DNA of 64,000 nucleotides from Diplonema papillatum (GCA_030068145.1 JAPJBO010000751.1:1-64000), one strand, 5' to 3'; shown: positions 9,690 through 20,374, counted from the stretch's first letter. Numbers and translations: made by a program. The notes: generated by a model from the letters alone, not told the origin.

Positions 9690-9797
9690 TGTCCCCCCCC
9701 GTGTTTAAGATCGTCCCCCCCCGTGTATAAGATCGGTTTTTTTGGGGGGCGATCTTAAACACGGAAAAACGCGATCTTAAACACGGGGGGGGGTGGG
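9690..9797. repeat. Short foldback: GTGTTTAAGATCG repeats
   Basis: CCCCCCGTGTTTAAGATCG and a second copy are followed by two inverted copies, CGATCTTAAACACGG, ending in a G run. The segment can form a nested hairpin. It resembles the element at 41105-41330, whose arms read CCCCGTGCATAAGATGGAT. Confidence 0.7.
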
Positions 9798-10069
9798 TAT
9801 GCGCGAAAAACTAAAACTGACAAACATATGGGTCGATTTAAAAAAAAGGGGGGGGGTTCACTTCTTGTCGGTTTTTTTGCTTTCCGTTGATGTTCACTCA
9901 GCTCAGACACAAGGAATCATCCCAGAAAGTTGTTTCAGGAGGTTTTCTGACCATAAACTTGGAGAAGCCATCAACAAAACACAAAAGTAGCCCCCAAAAT
10001 GGGTATTTTCAATCATTTTGGGGCAACTGTGGTGTGGTTGCTGTGCAATGCCTTTTTGTCACCGCTCCA

Positions 10070-10510
10070 CCCCAGAACGCCTTGAAAACCCCCCAGAACA
10101 CTCTGGAAGAACACCAGAACACCTTGGAATACCCCCAAACCACCTTGGAAGACTCCAAACTACCTTGAAAGACCCCCAGAACACCTTGGCAGAAGACCTT
10201 CAAGACCCCCAGAGGACATTGGAAAACCCCTGGGGCACGTTGGCAGACCCTCAAAACACCTTGAAAGACCTCTTGAACACCCCAGAACACCTTGGAAACT
10301 CCCCAGAACACGTTGGAAAGCTCCCAGAATACCACCAGAGCACCTTGGTCGACCCCACCCAACCTTGGAAGACCTTCAGCACACCCAGAACACCTTGGCA
10401 GAACTCCTTGCTAAGCCCCCAGACAGCTTGGAAACCCCGAGAACACCTTGAAACCCCCCAGAATACCTTAGAACCCCCTCAGAACACCTTGAAAAACCAT
10501 CCAGATGCTT
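10070..10510. repeat. Degenerate minisatellite (CCAGAACACCTTGGAA)
   Basis: Imperfect ~24-33-bp units around CCCCCAGAACACCTTGGAA. The plus-strand frame reads as PQNTLE/PEHLG-type repeats. Irregular unit lengths and lack of a start or flanking coding sequence argue against a gene. Confidence 0.75.
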
Positions 10511-10514
10511 CAGC

Positions 10515-10830
10515 TGAAAATTTTTGACCAAAAATTTTGACCCAAAAATCCGACCCAAAAATTTCAACCAAATTGTGACCAAAAATTTCAACCCAAATTT
10601 TGACCCCAAATTTTCGACCCAAAAATTTGACCCAAAATTTTCAACCCAAATATTGTTTGTGGGATAAAGATCCAAAAATTTGGCCCAAGATTTTGGTGAC
10701 CTTTACCCCGCGGAGTAAAGGTCGGCGGAGTCAAGATCAGCAGAGTCAAGGTCGGCGGAGTAAAGGTCCAACGGAGTAAAGATCCACCCAAGGCAAAACA
10801 CTAAAATGCTGGAGTAAAGATACGCCGGGG
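10515..10830. repeat. Two adjoining minisatellites
   Basis: 10515-10690 is a GACCCAAAAATTT-type array similar in style to 7255-7555. 10700-10830 is a ~18-bp array of CGGAGTAAAGGTC/CGGAGTCAAGATC. They form the 5' flank of the first retrotransposon array. Confidence 0.75.
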
Positions 10831-10876
10831 TAGAGACCTGCCACGAGGTCGTGATCGACTGGTTCACAATCCCAAA

Positions 10877-11445
10877 GTGGAGAAGGGCCATGCCGTTCAC
10901 GCACTCAAGGTGGGTGGTCCCCTGCTGAATGCACTTGCAGACGTCATGAACCTGGTCGAAGCGACTGGGGACTGGCCGGCAAGCATGACAACTGCGCTGG
11001 TGTCGATGGTGCCGAAAGATGAGAGCCAAGACCCGCTGCACACGAGGCCGATAACCGTCACATCCGCCGTGTACCGCTTGTGGGCCTGCCGCAGGCTTGC
11101 GGACATTGTCCTGTGGCAGGAGGGGTGGATCGAAGAAGGACAGAAAGGCTTTCGGCCGGGCCACCGGATCGAGGACGTCTTGATGGAGATAGGGCTCGAG
11201 GTGGAGGACGCCTTGCTGGACGGAGAGCCGCTCTACGGTGTGGCGCTGGACTTCCGGAAGTGTTTCGACATGGTCCCGCGAGAGGTAGTGCCACGCTTGG
11301 CTGAGGACTTAGGACTGCACGGTCGGGTTCTCAAGCCGCTGAGGGCGATTTACAGTCTGCTCGCGAGACGCTTCAAGTTGCCGCTAGGGGTGGGCAGGGA
11401 GTTTAGTGTGACCAACGGTATCCTTCAAGGGTACCCTGTGTTCCA
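10877..11445 (+). pseudogene. Reverse transcriptase fragment (fingers/palm), copy A
   Basis: The frame shows non-LTR RT motifs in order: RPITVTSAVYRLWA, QKGFRPGHRIEDVL, GVALDFRKCFD (first catalytic aspartate region) and TNGILQGYP. In an intact RT the last motif is followed by about 60 residues including the Y/FADD box. Here the sequence passes within about 10 codons to ALQKGVDIVDEFC, so the second catalytic pair is deleted and the reading frame shifts. The fragment cannot encode an active enzyme. Class: LINE-type RT; the clade needs a tree. Confidence 0.85.
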
Positions 11446-11447
11446 GG

Positions 11448-12863
11448 CTGTCGGAGGCCGCACTGCAAAAGGGAGTCGACATTGTTGACGAGTTCTGCAC
11501 ACTCACCGGAATGCAGCTAAACCTCGAGAAGACCATCGCATTCTCGACGAGGCAGAGGCACCAGTCGACGCTCAGACTCCGAAGCGGAAATGCGCTGCTG
11601 CGATTTAGCAAGTCCGTCACGTGTCTGGGGGCCCTAGTCTCAACGGCGAAGAACAGAAAGGAGAGGTCCGACTCTAAGAGGGTAGAGAGGGCGGCGGCCC
11701 TAGCGGAAGGCCTCTGCCACGCGCCATTCCGGTACGAAAAGCGGGTCCGTATTGTGCAGTCGAATGTGTTGCCGGCAGCGCTATCGGGCTGCTCCTTCGC
11801 GCCGGTGTCAAAGGTGGCGATGAAGCGGTTGACGACGTCGGTGATGGGTCTGATCTGGGGTGGAGCAAACCCGAAGCGCGCGAGAGAAATGGTCCTGAAC
11901 TTCCAGGAGAAGGGCCACCTGACGGACCCCGGTACGTGTTTAGCGTACCGGGTGACGACGGCGTTCTACGCGGCGTGCGAGAGGCTGCCGCGACTGCTAC
12001 CTCTGATGGAGAGTATCCGGGGGCGGTACGCCGAGGGGGACCAACCCCTCGGCCCAGTCGGGCTGGCGATGAGGAGCATGGGTGGACACATATGGGAGCC
12101 TGGGCCCCTATCTCGCACGCTAGGTGCAGTGTTCGACCCGCTGGCCTCGTCGCCCTCGAAGAGGGGGCACGAAGTGAGGGCGGACCTGAGAACGAGGACG
12201 TGGGCCCGACTGATGGCGAGAAGGCCAGGATATCAGGGGCTGGAAAGAGCCGACTTGGGGAAGCACACGCCGGGCTGATGGCGGCCAACCGAACCGAGTG
12301 GTGTGGTTGTATCGGGGAACGCCCACTTATCGAGGCGGCTCCAGGAGATGATGGCTGAAATCCTTGCGGAACGGGCAGGGCTCGAAGCACGTGGCTGGGT
12401 AGCCAGGAACCCCACGACCCCCTGGTCGAGAGCGGATGCGATGCCTGCCGAGAAATTTGACCACCCCTTTGCGCGGATTGCCCCGGCATGGACGTGGGTG
12501 CGAAACAAGACCTGGGGACTACCGACGTTTTATGCGTTGGTAGCGTGGCTGTCTGACATGCAGTGGACCGAGAGCGGGCAGGCGTCAATGCTAGAGCTTG
12601 CGATCGACTTTGAACTCTTCTCGGGCCTCAGCATGCCGCTGCACGGGAATGCGCCGAAGGGGGTGAGAGAACGGGGAAACGTCCTGCGCTGCATGATGAG
12701 CGCGTTGGACAAGCTGGCGGCACAGCAAGGGCTGGGAAGCTGCATGAGAGGGTGTGCCCGACGACGTCGCTGTCGTTCATGGGCATCTCGGGGATATCGG
12801 GTGTACGGCCCAGGCCACGCTTTCGCGAGGCACACACGGGGACGATACTTGAGGAACAAGTGA
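11448..12863 (+). pseudogene. RT thumb and post-RT region, copy A (frameshifted)
   Basis: Reading from LSEAALQKGVDIVDEFCTLT through GMQLNLEKT, NVLPAALSGCSFAPVSKVAM and GLIWGGANPKRAREM, this aligns with copies B and C. Relative to copy C, the segment from about RADLER to REAHA, which includes the CCHC knuckle, is deleted around 12260. A second frame resumes at 12303, and a small deletion at about 12750 shifts it again. Confidence 0.75.
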
Positions 12864-13822
12864 AAGGAAGCGATGTAGGGACGCAGTGCCCGGCGTACCC
12901 TGACTGGACGATCGGGAGAGCGGCGAGGTGGGCCCTGCCTGCCCCACCACAACTGCACCCAGACCCCGTGCATATGCCGGGTGTCGATATAGAGAAGGCA
13001 CTCGTCACGTGCGCGACCCATCACAAAGGGAAGTGTGAGGCGTGCAGAGCACTCGTCCGAAGGGACGTGCCCACGGTAGAGATGTGCTGCCGGCACCATC
13101 ACCACGCGAACGATGGGCAGCCGATCGCGGTGTGCACAGAGCACAGCACGACGAAGTGCGGCGAGTGCAAGACGGCGGCGGCGTGTTGCCGCAGCGGGCA
13201 TCATGCCTGCCGCACGCATGGCAGAGGAACCTGCCAAGAGTGCAAGAGGCTCCCTACGCTGACGCAGAGGCGACCGGCGGCATGTTGCCGCCGCGGCCAC
13301 CACCAGTCCAACGAACCGAACGTCCCGTCAACCCCCGGACGCAACAAGAAGAAGAGGCCCTCCTCACCCACCCAGGTGGGCGTACAACGGGGAACGCCAG
13401 TAGGAAAGCGAGCGGCGCAAGCGCCGCCCGCGGCAACGAAAAAGGAGACGGCGACGACCGGACGGGCGACCAAGAGGCCGCCACCAACGCCAGGAACCAG
13501 CGAACGACCAGCGCTGAAGAAAAGGGTGCTAGGCACCCCGAAGGAAGGCCCGATCGCCGGCCGCAAGCGGAAGAAGACGAAGGCGACCACCCCCGACTCA
13601 GGGGTGCATCGAAGGAAGAAGAAGGTACCGAGGGCAAGCAGCTCTCAGAAACGACCGGGGACCACGGGCACACCAATGCCCTCGAAAGTGGAAAACGGGC
13701 ACACGTGCCCGCCCTCGTACTCGCCGACTCAGTCTCTGGAATCGCAAGAAAGCCAAACCCCGCTAGCTCCACAAATGCTCGACCTTGACGACGCAATGGC
13801 AGGTGACGACGTCATCCGATAA
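12752..13822 (+). CDS. C-terminal Cys/His-rich domain of copy A (partial ORF)
   Basis: An open frame of 356 codons, entered after a frameshift. Three units of C-x2-H-x4-C-x2-C followed by CC-x3-HH lie at 13010-13306. A Lys/Pro/Thr-rich basic region follows, and the end is the acidic LDLDDAMAGDDVIR with stop TAA at 13820-13822. The 3' tail begins 13 bp later. Cys and His positions match copies B and C and the locus at 37359. The domain is probably metal-binding and nucleic-acid-associated; function is inferred from spacing and charge only. Confidence 0.7.
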   Translation: MCPTTSLSFMGISGISGVRPRPRFREAHTGTILEEQVKGSDVGTQCPAYPDWTIGRAARWALPAPPQLHPDPVHMPGVDIEKALVTCATHHKGKCEACRALVRRDVPTVEMCCRHHHHANDGQPIAVCTEHSTTKCGECKTAAACCRSGHHACRTHGRGTCQECKRLPTLTQRRPAACCRRGHHQSNEPNVPSTPGRNKKKRPSSPTQVGVQRGTPVGKRAAQAPPAATKKETATTGRATKRPPPTPGTSERPALKKRVLGTPKEGPIAGRKRKKTKATTPDSGVHRRKKKVPRASSSQKRPGTTGTPMPSKVENGHTCPPSYSPTQSLESQESQTPLAPQMLDLDDAMAGDDVIR

Positions 13823-13834
13823 CCTGACTTTCAA

Positions 13835-13896
13835 GGCAGTGCATGCTAATCCATGTGGTTCATGTACTTAAAAGAACTCAATGCTTAACAAAATTT
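13835..13896 (+). other. Conserved 3' tail of the retrotransposon (copy A)
   Basis: Begins GGCAGTGCATGCTAATCC and ends CAATGCTTAACAAAATTT. The same ~60 bp closes copies B and C and stands alone at 21355-21413; a diverged version is at 60417-60466. It is the likely recognition sequence for target-primed reverse transcription. It has no poly-A end. Confidence 0.85.
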
Positions 13897-14244
13897 GAAT
13901 AGGACAGAAAGGTCCGACTCGGAGAGGGTGGAGAAGGCGGCTGCCCTGGCGGAAGGCCTCCGCCATGCGCCGTTCCGGCGAGAAGCGGGTCCGGATTGTA
14001 CAGTCGAATGTGCTACCGGCGGCGCTGTCAGGCTGCTCTTTCGCGCCGGTGTCGAAGGTGGCAATGAAACGGCTGACGACGTCGGTGATGGGACTGATCT
14101 GGGGTGGGTCCAACCCAAAGCGCGCGAGGGAGATGGTCCTAAATTTTCAGGAGAAGGGCCACCTGACGGACCCCAGTACATGCGAGAGGTTGCCACTACT
14201 TCTGCCTCTGATGGAGAGCATCCGGGGAAGGTACGCCGAAGGGC

Positions 14245-15924
14245 TGCAAGCACTGTGGAAGCGGCGACACCGAGGACGAGAAACACGTATTTTGGGACTG
14301 CGGAGCGTACTCGCACATACGGCGACGAGAGGCACATGCCGGGCTGATGGCGGCCAACCGCGCCGACTGGCCCAGATGCACGCTGGAACACGGAGTGGTA
14401 GTACCCGAGAATGCCCACTTCTCGAGGCGGCTCCAGGAGATGATGGCTGAAATCCTTGCGGAACGGGCAGGGCTCGAAGCACGAGGCTGGGTAGCCAGGA
14501 ACCCCACGACCCCCTGGTCGAGAGCGGATGCGATGCCTGCCGAGAAGCTCGACCACCCCTTTGCGCGGATTGCCCCGGCATGGGCGTGGGAGCGGAACAA
14601 GGCCTGGGGACTACCGACGTTTTATGCGTTGGTAGCGTGGCTATCAGACATGGAGTGGACCGAGAACGGGCAGGCGTCAATGCTAGAGCTTGCCATCGAC
14701 TTTGAACTCTTTTCAGGCCTCAGCATACCGCTGCACGAGAATGCACCGAAGGGGGTGAGGGAGCGAGGAAACGTCCTGCGCTGCATGATCAGCGCGTTGG
14801 ACAAGCTGGCGACACAGCAAGGGCTGGGGAGTTGCGAGAGAGGCGAGAGAGTATGCCCGACGACGTCGCTGTCGTTCATGGGCATCTCGGGGATATCGGG
14901 GGTGCGGCCCAGGCCCCGCTTTCGCGAGGCACACACGGGGACGATCCTCGAAGAGCAGGTGAAGGGAAGCGATGTAGGGACGCAGTGCCCGACGTACCCG
15001 GACTGGACGGCCGAGAGAGCGGCGAGGTGGGCCCTGCCTGTCCCACCACAGCTGCACCCCGACCCCGTGCATATGCCGGGTGTCGGAGTAGAGAAAGCAC
15101 TCGTCACCTGCGCGACCCACCACAAGGGGAAGTGTGAGGCGTGCCGAGCACTCGTCCGAAGGGACGTACCCACGGTAGAGATGTGCTGTCGGCACCATCA
15201 CCACGCTGACGATGGGCAGCCGATCGCGGTGTGCGTGGAGCACAGCACGACGAAGTGCGGCGAGTGCAAGACGGCGGCGGCGTGCTGCCGCAGCGGGCAT
15301 CATGCCTGCCGCACGCATGGCAGAGGAACCTGCCAAGAATGCAGGAGGCTCCCTACGTTGACGCAGAGGAGACCGGCAGCGTGCTGCCGCCGCGGCCACC
15401 ACCAACCCAACGAACCGAACGCCCCGGCAACCCCCGGACACAGCAAAAAGAAGAAGAGACCCCTCTCACCCACCCAGGTGGGCGTACAACGAGAAACGCC
15501 GGCGGGAAAGCGCGCGGCGCAGGCGCCGCCCGCCGTAGCGAAGCAGAAGACGGCGACGACCGGACGGGCAGCCAAGAGGCCGCCACCAACGCCAGGGACC
15601 GGCGAACGACCAGCGTTGAAAAAGAGGGTGCTCGGCACCCCGAAGGAGAGCCCGATCGCCGGCCGCAAGCGGAAGAAGGCGAAGGCGACCACACCCGAGT
15701 CAGGGGTGCAACGAAGAAAGAGGAAGGCCCTTAAAGCAAGCAGCTACCAGAAACGTCCGACGTCCCCAAGCACTCCAGTGCCCTCGAGAGTGAAAAACGT
15801 GCAAGCCTGTCCGCACCTGTGCCCCCCCACGCAATCCCCGGAACCGCAAGAAAGCCCAGCGCCCCTGGCGCCACAAGTACTCGACCTTGACGACGCAATG
15901 ACAGGTGACGACGTCATAAAGTAA
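14245..15924 (+). CDS. Retroelement C-terminal protein, copy B (partial ORF)
   Basis: Open from the CCHC knuckle CKHCGSGDTEDEKHVFWDC (14245 on) to the stop TAA at 15922-15924; the first methionine is at 14347 (525 codons from there). After the knuckle comes a region common to all copies (SRRLQEMMAEILAERAGLEA, PTTPWSRADAMPAEKLDHP, FELFSGLSIPL). The triple C-x2-H-x4-C-x2-C / CC-x3-HH domain is at 15109-15403, then basic repeats and the acidic end LDLDDAMTGDDVIK. It differs from copy C by many, mostly conservative, changes, so it is a separate older or sister lineage. Confidence 0.78.
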   Translation, partial: CKHCGSGDTEDEKHVFWDCGAYSHIRRREAHAGLMAANRADWPRCTLEHGVVVPENAHFSRRLQEMMAEILAERAGLEARGWVARNPTTPWSRADAMPAEKLDHPFARIAPAWAWERNKAWGLPTFYALVAWLSDMEWTENGQASMLELAIDFELFSGLSIPLHENAPKGVRERGNVLRCMISALDKLATQQGLGSCERGERVCPTTSLSFMGISGISGVRPRPRFREAHTGTILEEQVKGSDVGTQCPTYPDWTAERAARWALPVPPQLHPDPVHMPGVGVEKALVTCATHHKGKCEACRALVRRDVPTVEMCCRHHHHADDGQPIAVCVEHSTTKCGECKTAAACCRSGHHACRTHGRGTCQECRRLPTLTQRRPAACCRRGHHQPNEPNAPATPGHSKKKKRPLSPTQVGVQRETPAGKRAAQAPPAVAKQKTATTGRAAKRPPPTPGTGERPALKKRVLGTPKESPIAGRKRKKAKATTPESGVQRRKRKALKASSYQKRPTSPSTPVPSRVKNVQACPHLCPPTQSPEPQESPAPLAPQVLDLDDAMTGDDVIK

Positions 15925-15940
15925 CCTTAAGCGGCGACAC

Positions 15941-16000
15941 AGTGCATGCTAATCCATGTGGTTCATGTACTTAAAAGAACTCAATGCTTAACAAAATTTT
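15941..16000 (+). other. Conserved 3' tail (copy B) and shared 3' flank
   Basis: AGTGCATGCTAATCC...AACAAAATTTT, then ACGTGGGCGG at 16001-16010. The same 10 bp follow copy C at 23736-23745 although the sequence beyond differs, which points to a preferred target site. Confidence 0.75.
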
Positions 16001-16048
16001 ACGTGGGCGGTTTCGGATTTACATCTGAATGACACCTCAATACAAAAA

Positions 16049-16267
16049 AAGTTGTCGACAACTAACAAGTAAAAGAATAAAACAAAACTACGCGCTTCTT
16101 CTCACTTGGTGTGCTGTTGTTACACTCACAGCGGGTGGATAGGCCCACTTCCATAAAAATTTAACTCGCCGCTGAAAAACTAAAAAGTTAAATTTATCTC
16201 CAAAACCAGTCGACCTATTATCCTAGGATAATAGGTCCCCCTGGATAGTAGGTCGACCCCCCCCTTA
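16049..16267. repeat. Dispersed repeat family C with TAGGATAATAGG palindrome
   Basis: Near-identical to 32153-32333 from CTTCTTCTCACTTGGTGTGC to the C-run after GGATAGTAGGTCGAC. It includes the hairpin GACCTATTATCCTAGG/ATAATAGGTC. In the 32-kb copy this is the right end of a TIR element. Its left end was not found near here. Confidence 0.8.
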
Positions 16268-17080
16268 TGTTGCTCAAGATCAGCTCCGATGAAGAGATCT
16301 CGGAAAATAGACCCGGGAACCAAAATATATGTACGTGGTTTGTCCCGCCGCAGAGTTCGGGGTGTGGATCCATGTGGAAATGGTGATCGTCGAAATTAAA
16401 ATCCATCTCGGATTTTCTTGTTACACTGCCTGTCAGGTGCCATCATCAATTCCCCGAGTTCCGGGGGTTTCACCACTTGCCCCGATGTGGCAACATAATT
16501 GCGCTGGTACTTTTGACCTAGGTGCAAAGTCTTGCCAATCCGCGGTGTTGTCTCCCCGCTGCCCTGAACATTGGAAAGACCCACATACTATTTGTTTCCT
16601 GGGTCCATTTTCCACGAATCTCTCATCGGAGCAGAACGTGAGCATAAATTCGACGAAAACGGTCTGCTACGTGAGAAAATCTCCCCAACAAAGGAATTGA
16701 TGGCGTACCGGTGCGGAGGTCGGTGCAGCCCACACTGTATCCACAACGACACTGCATTGGTGAGTCCATGCTTAGCTACGAGCCGGCCCACGGTTTGGTA
16801 GTCTTCTGGAGACCTTGTGTTGTTCCTGCGCGGGAGGCATCTACCACAATTTCATCTGTGGCCTGTTCAACCGGCACGATCTGCTGAGCTGGCAGGATTG
16901 GGGCAGCAGCGGAATCTCGAAGAAAAGCGCAGCGTATTGTATTGTTTGCGTCTTGATTTGATCCTGGATGTGGCTGTTGCAGGAAAGGCAGTTGCGCAAG
17001 CTCTTCTATTAATTAGAATGCAATGTGTAACTGTATTATTCAGACCGCCGGCTGTCTTGAGCTTGCTCGCCAAGTACCAC
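16268..17080 (+). other. Exon-like segments of an unrecognised gene, or nothing
   Basis: Short open stretches in different plus-strand frames look protein-like, for example EREHKFDENGLLREKISPTK (near 16640) with CGGRCSPHCIHND, and IYHNFICGLFNRHDLLSWQD (near 16845). A possible donor GTGAGT is at 16760. They could be small exons or a decayed gene; no family is recognised. Confidence 0.25.
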
Positions 17081-17116
17081 TAAATCTACACCCAGGAGTT
17101 GTTGCAAAAAAACAAA

Positions 17117-19288
17117 ATGCCACGTGCCTGCCACCTCAAACTGCAAACAAATGCACGTATGACCGCACTAATGAGTGCGCCAACTTGTAGCGGACACCAG
17201 GATGATCCATTCGATTTTGATGCTTCTGTAGCGTTGAGGGAAGCGCGTGTGAATACCGTGAAGGGCACGGTACCATCGCAGATAACGGGTCAAGAAGCTG
17301 AAACGAAAACCAATACTGGTACGAAGGGTTTGCAGAAAAACCACGCACCAGCGAACAAGAAGTCTGGACGGAATGCCACAAAATGTCGGAAGTCTAAGAA
17401 GACGCCCCCTTCGGAATGTGCCAATTCAGCAGAAGCACCAGCCATGGCAGAACCAGCAGGTAAGCCTGCCGCTGTTGGAGGGATCCGAACCTCGTTCATC
17501 ACGAGAAAGGCCAAAAGACCAGTGGGCTGCGAGCAACCGACGCGCCAGGATGCCGATCCAAAACATCCCATCAACGAAGACGGTGCACACGTGTCACAAA
17601 CTAAAAGAGACAACAAAAAGCTTCCTCCAGTATCGCGGGTGATCTCAGGCTGTCCTGGTGTGATCAGTTTTCTCCCGGAGCCTTGCAATCACCAATCGGA
17701 GGAGCCAGGTTCAAAAGACGGGCACGGGCTCAGCGGAAAACCCCCGGCGTGTGCCAGCCGCAGGACCGACATCGGGACGGAAGTAGAAGAAAGCGTTGCC
17801 AAACCGAAGAAGCGGGGTCGTCAACTGCCCACAGATCTCGGGAACAATCCAAACCCGAATCCGCCAAAGAAGCGAAAGGGTGGCTGCCCAGCACCGACGA
17901 AAGCGAGCCTTAGCATTGTTAGTGCTGGCAGCACCAGTGATAAAGGTGGACGCCTTCAGAAAAAACAGAAGCAGAAAGGCGTGGATGCTTCCCCGCAGAA
18001 AATGAAGGTGGAGGACCTGTCTGCTGTGATCTTCAAAATTGAGGCTCGCCGGCGAGTCGAGGCGAAGTGGAAAAAGGCCGAGAGAATTTACGGGGTATAC
18101 TGCAGCGAAGACAGCTCCAGTGATGACACCGACAGCAAAGAACAGCCGTGCGGATTGCGAGACTTTGTACCAGTTGAGTTTCGGGCACCGTCGCTCGACT
18201 TGCCTCTGGCCAAGAGCAATGCGCAACCCGTCAATAACGTGACGAGGTGCAACAGGTGTGCGAGTGTCCTGTGCGCGGCAGACGCGTCGCATCACGCAAA
18301 AATATGTCCAGTTCAGGAAGGCACTCATCCTGAGGGTGTGTCGGATCGAGCAAACAGTCGCCACCCGCCCTACGACTCGGATGCCGGACTCTTCGACACT
18401 GATGGGGACCAGGAAGCGTCAACTATCGTCTTCCGCCCCGAAGGCACTCGTGACCGTCGCGTCAGGGCTGGGCGAGCGACACCATGCAGCTCGTCCTCGA
18501 ATGATACTCAAGGTCGAAGAAGGAGTGTCACCGAGAAGCCCGGAAACGACAAGTCCAATTTCGTCGTGTCGCAGACCACACCTGCTGTCGCTAACAGCGT
18601 CCCAGCGTTCGGCGCATCAATTGGTTACTCAACCTCTCAGGCTGCGATTGGTGAACGCCCGACGGAAGCATACAGTGGTTCGGAGGGTAGTGATTCCATG
18701 GCATCCTCGGATTCTGGGTTTTCTCCGAGCCAAGTCGCCCATTTTGAGCACCAGCTGAATCTTACCTATTCCCATTGCTCCCCGGAAAACCTCTACAGAA
18801 TCCCGGATCTGATGGTGAAATACCGCTGGTACCTCGCTCAAGCCGTCCGCTGCGTGCGGGAAAAGTACGGCCCGGTCCCGGGCGTTCCAGCTCTTCCGCG
18901 AGTCGATCACAGAAGAAGGCTGCTGCAATACCGTGCTGATTATCATCTCGACTGGGCAGAGGAGGACATGGACCGGGACCTTACGAAGTATGTTGGATGT
19001 GAGGAGCGCCTGTTCCTCTTTCTCGAAAGCCAGGTCGGCAGGCAGAAGACTCCCGTGGAGCAGTTCGAATTGGAGCCGTTGTGTCCCATCAAACTTGCAG
19101 CGGTCAAACGGATTCTCTTGGATCACTTGCCGGACATGGTCGACCAAGGTCCCCGGCTGCTCGCGCAAGCTGGTCCCTTCTCGTCGCAGTTGCTGCGGGC
19201 ACTGGAAGAGCAGTACCTTGCGCCGAAAGAGGTAGGCATTCTTTTTCTTTATCACGTAATCGACGGCCTTGCGTTCAGCGTGTACTAA
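17117..19288 (+). CDS. Hypothetical protein with C2HC finger
   Basis: A 723-codon frame from ATG 17117. An in-frame ATG at 17171 (MSAP) may be the real start, because a short frame at 60709 also begins MSA and shares the motif that follows (DPFDFDASVALREA here, DPVEFDSSLTLRSA there). The first two thirds are low-complexity and rich in Lys/Arg/Pro/Ser with several KKRK-type basic clusters, suggesting a nuclear or nucleic-acid-binding protein. CNRC-x10-H-x4-C at about residues 378-397 is a C2HC finger. The last ~160 residues look globular. A donor-like GAG|GTAGGC at 19229-19236 raises the possibility of a further exon. Position between two retrotransposon arrays makes an ORF1-type protein possible, but no RT is attached. 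Confidence 0.55.
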   Translation: MPRACHLKLQTNARMTALMSAPTCSGHQDDPFDFDASVALREARVNTVKGTVPSQITGQEAETKTNTGTKGLQKNHAPANKKSGRNATKCRKSKKTPPSECANSAEAPAMAEPAGKPAAVGGIRTSFITRKAKRPVGCEQPTRQDADPKHPINEDGAHVSQTKRDNKKLPPVSRVISGCPGVISFLPEPCNHQSEEPGSKDGHGLSGKPPACASRRTDIGTEVEESVAKPKKRGRQLPTDLGNNPNPNPPKKRKGGCPAPTKASLSIVSAGSTSDKGGRLQKKQKQKGVDASPQKMKVEDLSAVIFKIEARRRVEAKWKKAERIYGVYCSEDSSSDDTDSKEQPCGLRDFVPVEFRAPSLDLPLAKSNAQPVNNVTRCNRCASVLCAADASHHAKICPVQEGTHPEGVSDRANSRHPPYDSDAGLFDTDGDQEASTIVFRPEGTRDRRVRAGRATPCSSSSNDTQGRRRSVTEKPGNDKSNFVVSQTTPAVANSVPAFGASIGYSTSQAAIGERPTEAYSGSEGSDSMASSDSGFSPSQVAHFEHQLNLTYSHCSPENLYRIPDLMVKYRWYLAQAVRCVREKYGPVPGVPALPRVDHRRRLLQYRADYHLDWAEEDMDRDLTKYVGCEERLFLFLESQVGRQKTPVEQFELEPLCPIKLAAVKRILLDHLPDMVDQGPRLLAQAGPFSSQLLRALEEQYLAPKEVGILFLYHVIDGLAFSVY

Positions 19289-20370
19289 ACTTGGCACATG
19301 TGCGTAACGGCGACCACGTACTACTGTTGCTCAGTTATAGTCGGGATTTCTGCCCAGATGGACGGGATGTCCGAGACTGGGTTCGAGGAACAAGGTTGTA
19401 CCAATCCAGGGAATATCGGTTGGTTGCATGGACCATTGCAATGTACTTGTTTCCGGTAAAGGAGGACGCATTCTACCTATTCTTTACCGGAAAACAATCA
19501 TGTGCTTTGCTCTTCTCCTCCTTTTTAATACGTCCTCCTACTCCTTATGCTTTACCCTTTGCAAGTGGTCCGCAACAGCTGATAGATCCCCGTGCAAAGA
19601 CCACCACACAAAATAACTAAGCCCCGCGACGTCAGTGAATTTAGCCGCATAACTGCGGTTACGCCCCGACCTGTACTTTATAGCCCTTTAGTTTGCGGAA
19701 TCCTATTTTATGGCATGCAATTTATGGACGAATTATTTTATGTTTTGGGGGGGCCCAGAATTAATATTTCCTGTCCAGGCTCTTGGGACGCTACTCGACC
19801 TTTTTTGGAACAGGGAACTAGCTACTCTAGGGGGTCCTGACCACCCACCGCAGAGACAGACAACATGCTAATTATGCCTGCGCCGCAGGCGTGGAAATTT
19901 TTGAACAGTCCCACAAAAGCAAATGTTGTTTCCGATGAAGGAGGATGTTCTTATTAAAAAGTAGGGAGGTTCACATACGAAATCTTACACTCATTTCGCC
20001 TTGTAGAAGACGAACTGTCCTGCCAAACCAACACGTGTTGGTCCTCTGACCGGTCCCAGCTTGCGATCGGGCGGGCTTACTTACGGCTTCAAAGCAGATT
20101 GCACAATAGGTATTGAACTGACCGGTCGTTGCGTGTTCTTCTCGTTCCACCACCGCACTGTTCCGCCGTTCATAGCATGGCCAGTTGGTGTCCTATAATT
20201 TGTGGTCAGCTAATTTATGGATTTGTAATTTATGAACGAATTAATTTACATAAATTAGAAATCCATAAATTAGAAAGCGGGGTGTAGATTGCGGCCTACT
20301 CAATCAGTCTTGCGAAAAAGTTCAGGTACACCCTGGACCTTTTTGTAGAGCTTGTACCCGTTGTTTTCAA
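19289..20370. other. No gene recognised
   Basis: Intergenic sequence with short open stretches only. An imperfect AATTTATGGA/AAATTAG inverted segment lies near 20215-20275. No tandem repeat or element end could be defined. Confidence 0.4.
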
Positions 20371-20374
20371 CGAT

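Larger units (their letters stand above)
10835..13896 (+). mobile_element. Non-LTR retrotransposon copy A, 5'-truncated and mutated
   Basis: The first copy of array 1. In order it retains part of the reverse transcriptase, the thumb/connection, a Cys/His-rich domain, a basic tail and the 3' tail. It carries at least three lesions: loss of the RT active-site segment, loss of the CCHC knuckle segment and a frameshift near 12750. The 5' edge is not sharply defined; homology to coding sequence is lost upstream of about 10835. Confidence 0.85.
13897..16000 (+). mobile_element. Non-LTR retrotransposon copy B, 5'-truncated
   Basis: Starts directly at the end of copy A's tail. Homology begins at about 13909 in the post-RT region that corresponds to 11651 of copy A. 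Two internal deletions relative to copy C (near 14175 and 14242) break the first frame. The 3' tail ends at 16000 and is followed by ACGTGGGCGG. Confidence 0.87.

Noticed and set aside
10018..10527. A PQNTLE-repeat protein
   Set aside because: Unit length varies irregularly, there is no plausible start or neighbouring exon, and equal open frames exist on the other strand.
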